In this document: in pieces, positions 53,901 to 63,919 of the stretch
How positions within the stretch are numbered: the stretch's first letter is position 1
How the letters are laid out: the number at the start of each line of letters is the position of its first letter
From: Haliotis asinina
Taxonomy: Eukaryota > Mollusca > Gastropoda > Lepetellida > Haliotidae
Reading direction: 5' to 3'
DNA: 64,000 nt
Assembly: GCF_037392515.1 (NCBI RefSeq)
Contig: NC_090280.1
Location: 25,983,118 to 26,047,117, forward strand
Made by a program: the position numbers and the translations under genes
The notes under the pieces: model-generated
Seen by the model: the letters and a program-made list of their open reading frames with translations, nothing else
Told to the model about the DNA's origin: nothing
The model's database searches: none

Positions 53901-56900
53901 AATGATTTAAATTACTAATTTAATCTTCCAATCATAAAATATTTATCAATTTACAATTCATTTAACAAATCTAATTACTTTGAAAATAAAATTATTAAAC
54001 GAGGACTAATATTGCTAAAAAGATCCTTCATAGTTCGTGAAATAAAATACTGATCTCTTGTGATGGAATACTCAACACAGTCAAGCAGGATAAGCTTGAC
54101 TGTGATTCTTTTATCACAAGGGATACTAAACGGAGGATCCTCACCTTTAAGCAAATATTTATGTGTATATCTCGTATGGCCAATACGACATCGTTGTAAA
54201 ATAACCTGTTCAAATCTGGACTGACAGCCAAAGTAGGTGTAACCAATATACAGTTTTATTTCAAGTAATTTATTTATACCTACTTGGGTGTCCCACTTCT
54301 TCTGCATCAGAACACAGATGTAAGTTCTAATGCTAGCTTTGTAATCAGAGTATGGAATAAAAACTGGTGTCACAGATTTGTTGAGTGCTGCCTTAGCAGC
54401 AAGATCGTCCACTGTGTTACCAGAAATGCCTACGTGGCTTGGTAACCAACAGAAGACGATGTCGTATTGGCCAGTAGCACGATTATTACTATACAATTAA
54501 AAATTTTCAATTACAAGTGGATGTTTGCAAGAAATATTTTTAATAGCCTGAAGGCAAGAAAGAGAGTCTGTAAAGATTGCATGCTGTTTATGTTTAGGGT
54601 GTCTTTAAATATGTTTAAGAGCCGTAAACATGGCGTTAGGTTCAGCTATAAAAATAGAGCTGTAATCCGGTAATCTACAAGATATTGTTCTGGATCCAAT
54701 GACAGTGGCACAAGCCACTGCACCACCGTCCTTGGACCCATCTGTAAATAAAGATTTTAATTGATAATATTCTTGTAAGTCATTATTTTCTGATCTTTTA
54801 AATGTAGTTAATGTTAGGTCAACTTGTGGCCTTGGTGGTGGACAGAATCAAGTATGTTTAGGTTGCTTTGGCAGGCTCCACCATACGATGGAACCATAAT
54901 CAACTTTAGATCGCACGAGTGATCTATGTAAGTGAAGGAGAGCAGTCTGATCCCCTCCCCATTTGGAATTAGAAACAACCTTTAATAAATCGAGTGCTTT
55001 CAAGCATTTGGCTTTTAGGGATTTATTATGCGGTAACCAAGGTCAAATGTGAATCGAAAATAAGTCCCAAGAACTTAGCCTCCTTGACAACTTTGAGAGG
55101 GGTGCCGCTTAGACATAGTTCTGGGTCTTTATGGGGTTTATATTAACGGCAGAAGTGTATGCAACATGTGCTTTAGTTCCCGTGATGGGCAATATTCAAT
55201 ACGTTGGAACAAATGTTGCAGTTTCATATGAACAGGTTAATAAACAGCGATTTAATTCCAACTTATAAGTAAAACTGAGAATATTAATGAAAATGATGGT
55301 TCCAAGGATGGTGACGCTGTGGCTTCTGCCACTGTCAATGGATCCAGAACAATATCTTCTAGACTACCAGATAATAGTTCTATTTTTACTGCTGAAGCTA
55401 ACGCCATAATAACAGCTCTTAAATATATATGAAAGACACCCTAAACGTAAACAATATATGATCTATTCAGATTCTCTTTCTTGTCTTCAGGCTATTAAAA
55501 ATTTATCATGTAAACATCCACTTTAAATTGAAATTATTGAATTGTATAATGATCTTGCTACCGGCCAATACGACATCGTCTTCTGTTGGTTACCCAGCCA
55601 CGTAGGCATTTCTGGTAACGCAACGGCCGATCTTGCTGCCAAGGCAGCACTCAACAAATCTGTGACACCACTTCTGATTCCATACAGTGATTTTAAAGCT
55701 AATATTAGATCTTATATCCGTGATCTGATGCAGAAGAAGTGGGACACTCAGGTAGGCATCAACAAATTACATAAATTAAAAACCCTATATTGGTTATTCC
55801 TACTTGAGTTGTCAGTCTAGATTTGAAGAGGTAATCGTGCGCCGATGTCGTATTGGCCATACTAGATATACTCATTCATACCTGTTGAAAGGTGAGGATC
55901 CTCCGTTTTGCATCTCTTGTGATGAGAGAACCACGGTCAAGCATATCCTGCTTGACTGTGTTGAATTCTCCATAATGGATAAATATTACAATGTAAAAAC
56001 AATTAAGGACCTTTTTAACACCGTAAGTTCTCATTTAATTCTTGGATTTTAAAAGAAATTGATTTCATCATTGAATTTTGATTGTTATGTTCTGTAGAGA
56101 GCTGCATTTTAATTCATGGTCGTTTAGATTAGTAACTTGAATTGTTAGTGGCTGTACCCTCAAAGGGGGTTGAAGTACCGTAAAATTATTGTCCTCCTGA
56201 GAGGGTCGTAAGTCGTTTAGACGTCCACCGTTCTTAATCGTAGCATATGTGTATTTTTAATTTTTGGCTAGATGTGACTAAATTGCTAACAGCTGAAGAA
56301 ATGATGTAAATCCAACTAGGGTCCATGTAGGTAGCAAAGGTACTGTAAGTCCCCATGGTCCCTAGTATGGTGATCTACCTTCAGTTGTTGGCAATCTATA
56401 GCCTGTTTTTATATTGTATTGTCTGAATAGTCACATTAGTTTTAACTTTCCACGCTAGTTTTAATTGAAACTGTGATATGCTAATGGTTTTACTGTCCTT
56501 CGTTGACAGATTTTACGACATGCATACATTTCATTTAAATGTTCTCGTCACGATATGGCTGAGATATTGCCGATGTCACGTAAAATATTAAGTCACTCAC
56601 TCAAGTACCTAATACTATTCAAACACTATGCCTTGGGTTTGGCCTTGGATGCAAACAGATTTCTATGATTTAACACAGGTATGGTTGTGTTTGCAAATGA
56701 AGATAAGCTATGTGAAATTATTTATTGCAGAGATTATCCATGGAAACCTCAATATAATTTGTGACCACAACATTTGTACATGTGGGAATCCAAACAGCAG
56801 TGGTGTGTATAGTTGGGTAAGTATCACGTATTGCACAGTTTCAACCCTGGACCTTTGTCAGTGGCTATTGTTTCAACAGTACCTTAGAAATATTGTTATA

Positions 56901-57233
56901 ACATTGAAATCGCTTGATTCGACGTTGTCATTTCAAACCACCACCACACAGCTTGTAGAGTGGCCTTCACACGGGAAACGGATCGTACAGAAACGTCGCT
57001 ATTGTGAATATAAAGATGTTAACCATCCATACAGGTTTTTTTTACTTCTAGAGGTTGAAATGTTTTTCATTGTTTTAAACCATTCCAGGTTTTCCATGAT
57101 GGAGGGGGCAGAAGAGAGACATTAAACACGAACCGATCGGAATTGAACGTGACTGGCATAGCAAAGAATCGATGGTTTCACTGTGTGCGCCATTCCGACT
57201 GTCAAAGGTCTGGATGCCCCCATTTCACGTCAG
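47859..57233 (+). CDS. Gene 2: Ig-superfamily protein with two split Ig domains (5 exons, 3' end not found)
   Basis: Exons 47859-47913, 48440-48570, 50266-50443, 56731-56816 and 57089-57233 join in frame (595 nt, 198 codons plus one base). All junctions are GT-AG and phases match (1, 0, 1, 0, then 1 out). The product starts with a short hydrophobic leader (MLLLLFVLTSS). The first Ig domain has C25, WNYT and DEGDYTC (C101). The second has C132, VYSW (W150) and WFHC (C182), plus extra cysteines at 137, 139, 188 and 193. Each Ig domain is interrupted by a phase-0 intron near its middle, unlike gene 1. The phase-1 donor after exon 5 shows the gene continues, but no transmembrane or terminal exon was recognised. 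A secreted or membrane Ig protein is inferred; its partner is unknown. Intron 3 holds four I-like LINE fragments. Confidence 0.72.
48440..48570 (+). CDS. Gene 2 exon 2: first half of Ig domain 1
   Basis: Acceptor TTTGCAG|A, donor TCACAG|GTAATG. KCIGEDAAFWWNYTVPPFHA resembles the N-terminal half of a V-type domain (C-x-G-x-x-x-x-F-x-W-x-Y). EIATLEESHSQ follows. Confidence 0.72.
50266..50443 (+). CDS. Gene 2 exon 3: second half of Ig domain 1
   Basis: Acceptor CTGTAG|A, donor TTCAAG|GTAAAT. RIGFNLTNVTKNDEGDYTC is a clear Ig E-F strand signature ending in the F-strand cysteine; GTLNVQ is the G strand. Sequons lie at N87 and N90. Confidence 0.85.
52380..52856 (+). mobile_element. I-like LINE 3' UTR fragment
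   Basis: It carries the conserved UTR words of this family: gtggctgtatc, ggggttgaagt, taaaattattgtcc, gtaagtccccatggtcccc and a terminal ctgtgattataaactaattcactc. A divergent copy in gene 2 intron 3. Confidence 0.75.
53038..53430 (+). repeat. Dispersed repeat, copy 2
   Basis: About 400 bases match 62260-62757 in order, including cctgggtgtctacata, gaatattggatcacacaggtcat, gtagtctgtctcagacaccga, tcgggcaactgtt and aacgttgaaaagattattgtta. A short piece also occurs at 2464-2540. No coding frame was found. Confidence 0.8.
53434..55170 (-). mobile_element. I-like LINE copy D, 3' part
   Basis: On the minus strand it has an RT C-terminal region (55170-54820), an internal deletion of about 330 bases relative to copy C, RNase H (54760-53975), and the 3' UTR ending cacatcggcgatattgcagc then aaatattcactcactaac. 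Confidence 0.85.
53975..54760 (-). pseudogene. RNase H domain of LINE copy D
   Basis: FCWLPSHVGISGN and ADLAAKAALNKS-type sequence (here DDLAAKAALNKS) are retained in frame from 54496, with RCRIGHTRYTHKYLLKGEDP and IPCDKRITVKLILLDCVEY, a Cys/His C-terminal segment typical of I-type ORF2. The N-terminal half lies in other frames. Confidence 0.82.
55293..56052 (+). pseudogene. RNase H domain of LINE copy E
   Basis: In sequence order: SRTISSRLPD region, FCWLPSHVGISGN, ATADLAAKAALNKS, MQKKWDTQVGINKL and RCRIGHTRYTHSYLLKGEDP, then CISCDERTTVKHILLDCVEF (C-x2-C-x-H-x-C-like). Frame breaks lie near 55430, 55525 and 55800. Confidence 0.82.
55293..56605 (+). mobile_element. I-like LINE copy E, 3' part
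   Basis: It starts in the RNase H region (gttccaaggatggtgacgctgtgg) and runs through the 3' UTR to gccgatgtcacgtaaaat and aagtcactcactc. It faces copy D head-to-head, with about 120 unrelated bases between them. Confidence 0.85.
56604..56650 (+). repeat. Direct repeat flanking gene 2 exons 4-5, left copy
   Basis: caagtacctaatactattca and tgccttgggtttggccttgg recur at 57319-57370. Looser similarity continues for about 35 bases. Confidence 0.8.
56731..56816 (+). CDS. Gene 2 exon 4: first half of Ig domain 2
   Basis: Acceptor TATTGCAG|A, donor AGTTGG|GTAAGT. NLNIICDHNICTCGNPNSSG gives a B-strand cysteine and a glycine/proline loop, and VYSW the C-strand tryptophan. Confidence 0.7.
57089..57233 (+). 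CDS. Gene 2 exon 5: second half of Ig domain 2
   Basis: Acceptor CATTCCAG|G, donor ACGTCAG|GTGAGT. RSELNVTGIAKNRWFHC matches the E-F strand pattern, with the F-strand cysteine at residue 182. The cysteine-rich end HSDCQRSGCPHF could form an extra loop disulfide. Confidence 0.75.
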
Positions 57234-57318
57234 GTGAGTCCTCAGAATTCGTAAGGAATTACTTTTGGTATTCATATTTTGGACAAACAACGATATTAAA
57301 CTTCATTGTCTCTAAATG

Positions 57319-57370
57319 CTCAAGTACCTAATAGTATTCAAATACTATGCCTTGGGTTTGGCCTTGGATG
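57319..57370 (+). repeat. Direct repeat flanking gene 2 exons 4-5, right copy
   Basis: Matches 56604-56650 with three or so differences. Confidence 0.8.
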
Positions 57371-57720
57371 CAAAAAAGAGAATGTTTTGATTTGATGGTT
57401 GCACAGGAAATGAGCACATTGTGAGAAGATCGTTGTCCTGGAAAGCGGCATGTTTAGCAGATCAAAGCATCGTATAAACAGATCTGCTGACTGGGTTGCA
57501 CGTCTGCACCAGACTTACTGAACAGACTGGGGCCCTTCCTCGACACGATATATACTCAAAGATGAGAAACTCTAACTGAACATTGCGGCAACAATGTAGT
57601 AGCCTCGGGATGAAAGTGGCATGATTTTTTGCGTCCACGGATTTCAGTTGTCCTAAAAGCAGTTTGTGAGCTTTTTGATCATTGCAATATTACTATACTT
57701 ACAGTTTGACCTTGAAAGTG
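57371..57720. other. Non-coding, nothing recognised
   Basis: No clear phase-1 exon that could extend gene 2 was found here. A hydrophobic frame at 57666-57710 (MSFLIIAILLYLQF) was considered but lacks a convincing acceptor. Confidence 0.3.
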
Positions 57721-57729
57721 AGCAGGAAG

Positions 57730-59076
57730 CACTTAGGTACCCCCTGGTCACAATGAAGTCCTATCGGACGAGCCGTTCGCCGATTCGGGATCCTTCTCTG
57801 CACAGGGGACTTCCTCCAGCATCTCCCCCTCACCTTCTCTGGACAGAAGAAGGAGGAAAAAGAAATCAAAATGGAGTAGGTCGGACAAAGCTTCTCTAAC
57901 CACTAGGGTGCTGGACTCAGTGAAGACACTCGTCTCGAGCCTTCTAGACCAGCGAGGTTCCCCTCCCCCATACAGGAATCTTCCCATTCACCACGAAGGG
58001 TGGTACGGATGGCCTCCCCCATCAGACAGCCTACCCCGAGGTGGATATGTATAACCCTCCCCTCATTCGCATCCTTCCAGAGGCTAAGGACGCTACTCCT
58101 CCAACTACAAGAGATCCGGTAGCTCACCTGGCGGCTGTGGCGGAATTTTCAGGGGCACCGCTGGTGGAACTTGAGGACCACCCGTCTGCCACCAAGAGGG
58201 CTAGGGTGGTTTCCTTTTGTGGCGAGGATTCCCTCTGTTCCCCTCGGAAGGCCCTCCCAACCCATTGTCTCCTCTCAGTAAGCGGGAATTGACTTAAATC
58301 GGAGGTGGCCGCAGCGGGACCTGGTCATCTCCTTCCTCCATTAGTCCTTATGGTCAGACAACGTAACAACATCCTCTTGGCTAACTAGCCAATCCCACTA
58401 GAACCCCCCACCCCCCACGTTGGACCAGGGCATCAGTCGGGTTGCTTCCGGGCAGGTACCTCAGAAGGTTTCCGATGCACACTTGTCACACCTTGACAAA
58501 GAGGCTCGGTCTATCTTAGGTTCTGCCAATTACTTAGCTCACGCCTGTCAGGCCATTTCAACTTTTGCCAGGGAAGCAGGCATGGAAGACGGTGCATAGC
58601 TCCTGTATCGTGCATTCGGATCCATGGCCGGAGGCATAGCCCAAATCTGCTTGTCTGCCGGACGTATTTCGGCAGGCATCACTAATTTCCGACGTGAGGG
58701 GTTCTTAGGAAGAACGAATCTCCCGGCAGAGATCAGAGATTCTCTCCGCCACGCCTCCCCCTCTGCGGGAACTCTCTTTGCGGGCGAGATTCCAGAGGCC
58801 CTTCATTCGAGGCATGAGTATCAGCAACAGGAGTTGACTAACAGACTCGCCTCGGCCGGAGGGAGAGGTCGTTCACAGCCACAGGTGTGGTCCAACCGAA
58901 CCCTCAAAAGACGGAGTCTACTCCCAAAAAACGGACAGGACAAGTGTCCTTTCGGAAGGGGTGAGGGAAGGAAGGCCGCAGGTGTTCCATCCTTTCCTCC
59001 ACTCCCGGAAGAAACTCGGTGGGCCCAAGCACAACTAACGGGTGGCTCCTGCCAGTCCTCCCCCATCCGATTGTAG
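57730..59076 (+). pseudogene. DIRS gag-like region
   Basis: Frames 57730-57899, 58041-58292 and 58624-59076 are Pro/Ser/Arg-rich. The last contains TNLPAEIRDSLRHASPSAGT and an R/G-rich segment (GGRGRSQPQ). The assignment rests on position before the RT and general similarity to DIRS gag C-terminal regions. Confidence 0.55.
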
Positions 59077-59099
59077 ATCCTTCCATAGGGCATGTAGGG

Positions 59100-59690
59100 G
59101 GTCATCTCTCGAAATATATACCAATCTGGGTTCAGCTCGGACTGGGCAAGTTCGTATGTCAGATTCTAGAGTCTCGCTTCCACATCCCTGTCTCCTCCCC
59201 TCCACCTCTCATCTGCCATCCAGTCGAATGGCTCCCCGATCCGGACAGGTTCGAGTTGGAACAGGTGGAAACTCTCATGATATGCTGATTCATGATATGA
59301 AGGAGTTCAAGTCTTCCTGCCTCGTACAGGCGCCATATTTTCGACTCTTGACACTCGGATCAGTCATGCGGTCGCTGGAGCCCTCGGACTACATGACATC
59401 ACTCGACCGCCAGGATACGTACCTGCACATCCCGATCTATACACCCGATCGCAGGTACCTCGGTTTCATCCTGGGAGGTCGCCACTTTCAATGGAAGGTA
59501 CTTCCGTTCAGGATTTCCTCCGCCTCATGGCTGTTCACGTGAGTAACTCAACCCATTATCCACTTCCTTCATGAACACGGGGTCCTGTTTGTGATGTATC
59601 TTGACGATGGGTTCGATCACGACCATTCGCCGGCCGTTCTGTAAGCACAACGAGACTTTGTAATTCTTCTGCTCCGGCGGTTAGGATGGC
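59100..59690 (+). pseudogene. DIRS reverse transcriptase
   Basis: Reads YMTSLDRQDTYLHIPIYTPD (palm A; usual form is SLDLKDAYLH), YLGFILGGRHFQWKVLPF (motif B; usual form ends LPFGLSSAP) and FVMYLDDG (palm C, Y-L-D-D at 59597-59608). A TGA in place of an Arg codon interrupts it near 59540. Confidence 0.88.
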
Positions 59691-59949
59691 TTGTAAACCT
59701 GGACTAGTCGGACCTAGTACCAACAAAATCTCTACAGTTTCTTGGGGCCATCCTAGACACAGCTTGCTTCAGAGCCTTCGAGCCATGCGAGCGAATGATG
59801 AGACTCCAGTCTCTGATGACCCAGGCTCTGAACAGACCTCTGTCCTTCCATCAGTGACAGAAGCTACTGTGTTTTCTGACGTCCGCACAAGACCTAACAA
59901 TCAGGGGGCGACTCGTCCTCCGACCTCTCCAGGTCTTCTCCACTTCCTC

Positions 59950-60300
59950 AAATGGTGGAACCGAGACAGGAATGTGTTTGGGGGTGTCCCCCTCTGTCCT
60001 CCAACCCCGTCACTCAATCTCTTTGTGGACGCCTCCACTCAAGGTGGGGAGCACACATGGGAACGGAACAAACATCAGGGGTATGGAGTCCCTCCCTCCG
60101 GTCTCGACACATAAACCTCCTGGAATTGGATGCAGCATGGCTAGCAATCCTCCACTGGAGGGAAGCCCTCAGGGAGCAAGTGGTACTGGTTCACACGGTG
60201 GGGGCCTGGGCAATCAACAGCCAGGGCTTGACCAGAGCGGATCCACTTCTCCAGTTGACACTACAACTGTTTGAGTTGTCAGACAGCTTGCGGTTGAACA
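59950..60300 (+). pseudogene. DIRS RNase H
   Basis: LFVDASTQGG (first catalytic D; intact elements read DAST-x-GWGA) is followed in another frame by GVWSPSLRSRHINLLELDAA (catalytic E) and WREALREQVVLVHTVGAWAI (a D is expected in the V-x-T-D position). One frameshift after the first motif. Confidence 0.82.
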
Positions 60301-60777
60301 TCCCTCCATGGAGTGGCAACGGCACCCTCAGACCTTCCAAACGCTGTGCCTTCAGTTCGGCAGGCCACTGGTGGACCTGTTTGCCACCAAACTCAACCAC
60401 CAACTGCCCACGTACGTGTCCCCTGTACCAGGCCCAGAGGCCTGTCCTCTGTCCTTAGACTGGGAAGGGATGAACGCCTACGCTTTAACTCCCCCAGCGA
60501 TACTACAATGGGTATTAACCAAACCTAGAATCTCAAACTTCTGCTAGTAGCCCCCAAGTGACCGGCTCGGGCTTGGTACATACCCCTCCACAGACTTTGC
60601 AGTCAGGAGCCCATACAGATACCTCTCCGGAGGGATCTTCTCCTAAGTAAGCCAAGCGGACAGATACACGAGAACCCTCAGGTATTAAATCTGTACGCTT
60701 GGCTAGTATACAAAATAGTCTGAGGAGGAGTGGGTACTCCAACCGGGTAGCCATAGCAGGCTCACAGAGGGGACAAC

Positions 60778-61645
60778 TAGGAAATTGTATGATTTCCAGT
60801 GGGAAGCGTTTGTTTCCTTTTGCGAGGGTCGGGGGTTTTGTGCTGACTCTGCTTCCCTTCTCCAGATAGCGGACTATCTGCTCCACCTACATACCACAAG
60901 AGGCCTGAAGGCCTCTTCTTCAACACCAACATGGAGGGCATCATGTCCGTCATCTGGAAACGGTCCCCAGGGTTGGATGTGTCGGTACTCAAGGAGTTCA
61001 GGCAGGCAGATGGCAGACACAAACCCAGGGCCCCCGAGTGGGACCTGAGCATTGACAGTCACGACGGCCTTTCTGGTAGCTATGGCTTCAGCCGCTAGGA
61101 TCAGCAAGATCCACACACTTCATGCGGACCTATTGAGGTTCTTACTGGCGGATGGTAGCTCAGTTATTCTAGGGCTCGATCCCACTTTTCGTGTGTAAAA
61201 ATCAAGAGGTGGACGAACTCAGTCGCACTTTCACATTCCCTCTTTGACTCCACTGGTGGACCCCAATGACGATGGAGTGCTTGCATTGTGTCCGGTCAGT
61301 GCGCTGCGGGTATACACAGACCGCACACGCACCCTGAGACGGGGCCGACGCAGGTTGTTTCTTCCTCGTTCCCAACAGAGCACGAGGGAAATTGGCAAAA
61401 GGGCACTGGGAGTCTACCTCCGCTCAGCGGTGATAGAAGCCTTGTAGGCTGCTGACCTCCCAGCACCTGCGAAAGTCAACCCACATACAATCAGGACGGC
61501 ATTGGCTACCTTGGCATACCACAGCCATATTGCTGTGACAGACATCCTCGCCGGTGTTTCTGGAATGGGGATTTGGCGGGAGTGTCCCGGTTAGGACCAC
61601 AGGTCTTGGCACAGCAGAGAACTTCGGGGTCACTGTTCGTCAGGA
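60778..61645 (+). pseudogene. DIRS tyrosine recombinase
   Basis: The N-terminal core-binding region reads KLYDFQWEAFVSFCEGRG and IADYLLHLHTTRGL. The catalytic part reads PLVDPNDDGVLALCPVSALR, RRRLFLPRSQ, and NPHTIRTALATLAYH, which holds the H-x-x-R motif (H at 61483-61485, R at 61492-61494). The nucleophilic tyrosine is not evident in any intact frame. It would integrate the circular cDNA by site-specific recombination without a target duplication. Confidence 0.85.
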
Positions 61646-61973
61646 GACGAAACAGGAGACGAAACACACTAAGACCTATGTAAGGTCTCTTAGTGGTACA
61701 GAGCTTTATGAGATTCTTTGTTAATAAACGTCCGAATCTTTCCTCATTCTCGGTTATCCTTTCGGTTGGTTTTTAAGTTCCTCCTAAGTGGTTCTTCCCA
61801 ATACGGGCTCCTCACCACAGATGGGGTGAACTACAGGGGTGAAGGGAACGAGTTGTTCTTCCGTACCGACCTTCAGTCTCCCTCATCAGAACCACTTACA
61901 CTACTACAGGTTGAGAGACGATCTGGGTCTTAACTCCCACTAGCCCTCCTCCTACTGTAGGATTCTGGGCAAT

Positions 61974-62270
61974 TGTTGGCTTTCAACTATGATAAGTATG
62001 TAAAAAATTGGACATTTTTTATTAAATGTTAGTTTTTATACTTGCCTTGTTGAAAGCCAACAAGTCTGTCGCCGCCAGGGAATGACGTGTCAAGGAGTCA
62101 CGTGTCCTGTGGGGGTCGCGACCCAGCTAAGTACAGGGTTGTCTCTCTTCTCTGTGGTATAAGTAGAGAGATTGAGCGCATCGGAGAGCGCTGGGGCACT
62201 TGTTGGCTTTGGACAAGGTAAGTATAAAAAATAATATTTAATCAAAATTGTCCAATTTTAAAATGTAATT
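61974..62270. repeat. DIRS terminal inverted repeats / hairpin
   Basis: gttggctttcaac at 61977-61989 pairs with gttgaaagccaac at 62049-62061. About 64 bases around 62003-62066 (aattggacattttttattaa, tttttatacttgcc) recur inverted at 62199-62265 (aaggtaagtataaaaa, ttgtccaatttt). Split, mutually complementary ends are typical of DIRS elements. Confidence 0.8.
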
Positions 62271-62757
62271 TTCACATGCCTGTATATAGTTTTCCTGGGT
62301 GTCTACATAGCGAATATTGGATCACACAGGTCATATTTATTAGTGTTTTTCAAATCAGTGGTTATTAGTGACACTTAGACGTAATATTATGAGGCCTTTT
62401 ATGTAGTCTGTCTCAGACACCGAACCACATTATTTTCCCTACTGCTTAGCCCTCCCTGCAATGCTGAAGCCCTAAAAGAAGCAAGTCTAGATTTTCCCTC
62501 AGGTGACACTAAAGCTACTTTTCAATTGTAATGAGTTTATCAAAAGTATACTTCACTACTGTAAATATAGCGACTTCGGGCAACTGTTGTTATCTAAATA
62601 TTGCAAACTATTCCATACTATTTACTAGGTACAGTTTACACATGAATTGACGTATTGTAAAACAAATTCGAAACGTTGAAAAGATTATTGTTATGAGTTC
62701 AGTGAATGATAAAACTCAGTGAAAATTAGCGATTTCCTAACAATATAATTATCTCAA
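62260..62757 (+). repeat. Dispersed repeat, copy 3
   Basis: Matches 53038-53430 in order; carries a small insertion near 62600-62660. It abuts the DIRS right end directly. Confidence 0.8.
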
Positions 62758-62759
62758 AT

Positions 62760-63047
62760 AGTGGGCGTTATAAGTGATGGGAAGAATATATTCAGGGACT
62801 ATGCGCTACTCTACTTCTTATGATGTTGCTGGGGTTATATTTTGAGTTGATATTCTCTGATAGATCAATAATGACGTACGTTGGAATAAGATTAGCTATT
62901 GAAAGATCCGCTAGTCGTATATGGCAGTGGCAATGTTGTTTATAACAGCCGTTGTAAACTACATTCCAAGAAATGGTAATGAAAGGACTTGATTGTAGCT
63001 GTTGTTATGTTTTCGACTGAGCTCTATTATGTGGTGGAGTGGTGGAG
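62760..63047. other. Non-coding, nothing recognised
   Basis: No frame or repeat recognised. Confidence 0.35.
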
Positions 63048-63190
63048 TAAGTGAGCATTGTTTAATGCCGATTTTAGCAATATTTTCAACAATATCACTG
63101 CTGGTGTTACCAGATATGGCCTTCACAAACTGTACCCATGTGGGGAATCGAACCCGGGTCTTCAGCCGTTAGGTTACGCCGCCGCCCCTT
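63048..63190 (-). mobile_element. tRNA-like SINE
   Basis: On the minus strand: ggcggcggcgtaacctaacg head, cccgggttcgattcccc B box, gtacagtttgtgaaggcc core and a degenerate aatattgctaaaatcggc tail. Confidence 0.85.
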
Positions 63191-63199
63191 GCCAGTACG

Positions 63200-63905
63200 A
63201 CCACTTCAGTGAAAGTAATGGTATTATCCTGTGTGATCTAAACTGTCACAGTGTCACACTCCTAGACGCAGTAAAACAACGGTATTTCATAAATGTTGTG
63301 TCCGCAAAGGCATAGGAGCAAAGGCAACTTATATAGGTCACATATTAACCAGATATTGATACAAACACACTTGAAAAGGTCAGTAATAGCATGCTTTGTT
63401 CGCAACTATGATACATCTTACCACTCAACTCGACGAAGTGTAGTCGGACATATATGACAAAGGCAGACAATGAGCACATTATCCGAGTTGGACCTTCGTT
63501 TGAAAGATATTAGCTCCCCAGGAGTTGGTGTATCTCCCAGGAGAGTGAAAATATATAGCTCACCTATCACTAATGCCCTGCTTGTGTCTGTGGGTGTATC
63601 ATTCCCATTTCTTCCTACAACTCCCACCTAAACCACCACTGGAAGGAAAACGGTTTATATAATGTCCATTATGAAATGAGGACTGCGAGGCGACTCTGGT
63701 CTGTTGATGATAAGCCTAGGGAACGTAGTTCTACAACATATTGCCAGTGTAAAACTGCTAAGAGCGAGTTCAGACGTTTACAGAGGATCGCCAAAAGAAA
63801 ACATACAAAGTGGTGCGAACTGAATTAGCACAATCCTGTGAAGCAAATATTAACCTTTTTTTACAAAACTGTGAAAAAATAAAACGTCGGAATTGATCGT
63901 GTGAC
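63200..63905. other. Non-coding, nothing recognised
   Basis: The short frame around 63670-63840 (RRDSGLLMISLG in one phase) has no recognised domain. Confidence 0.3.
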
Positions 63906-63919
63906 TAAGCTCTACCTCA

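Larger units (their letters stand above)
57730..62270 (+). mobile_element. Decayed DIRS-type tyrosine-recombinase retrotransposon
   Basis: In order: gag-like sequence (57730-59076), DIRS-type RT (59100-59680), RNase H (59950-60300), tyrosine recombinase (60780-61640), and a terminal region with inverted repeats (61974-62270). The order gag-RT-RH-YR and the absence of integrase or LTRs define DIRS elements. Many stops and frameshifts are present. The left terminal repeat was not recognised, so the 5' limit is approximate. Base composition is richer in GC than the surroundings. Confidence 0.85.

Noticed and set aside
57666..57730. Transmembrane exon for gene 2 (hydrophobic MSFLIIAILLYLQF)
   Set aside because: No acceptor in the required phase 1 and no stop-transfer sequence; DIRS-like sequence follows immediately.
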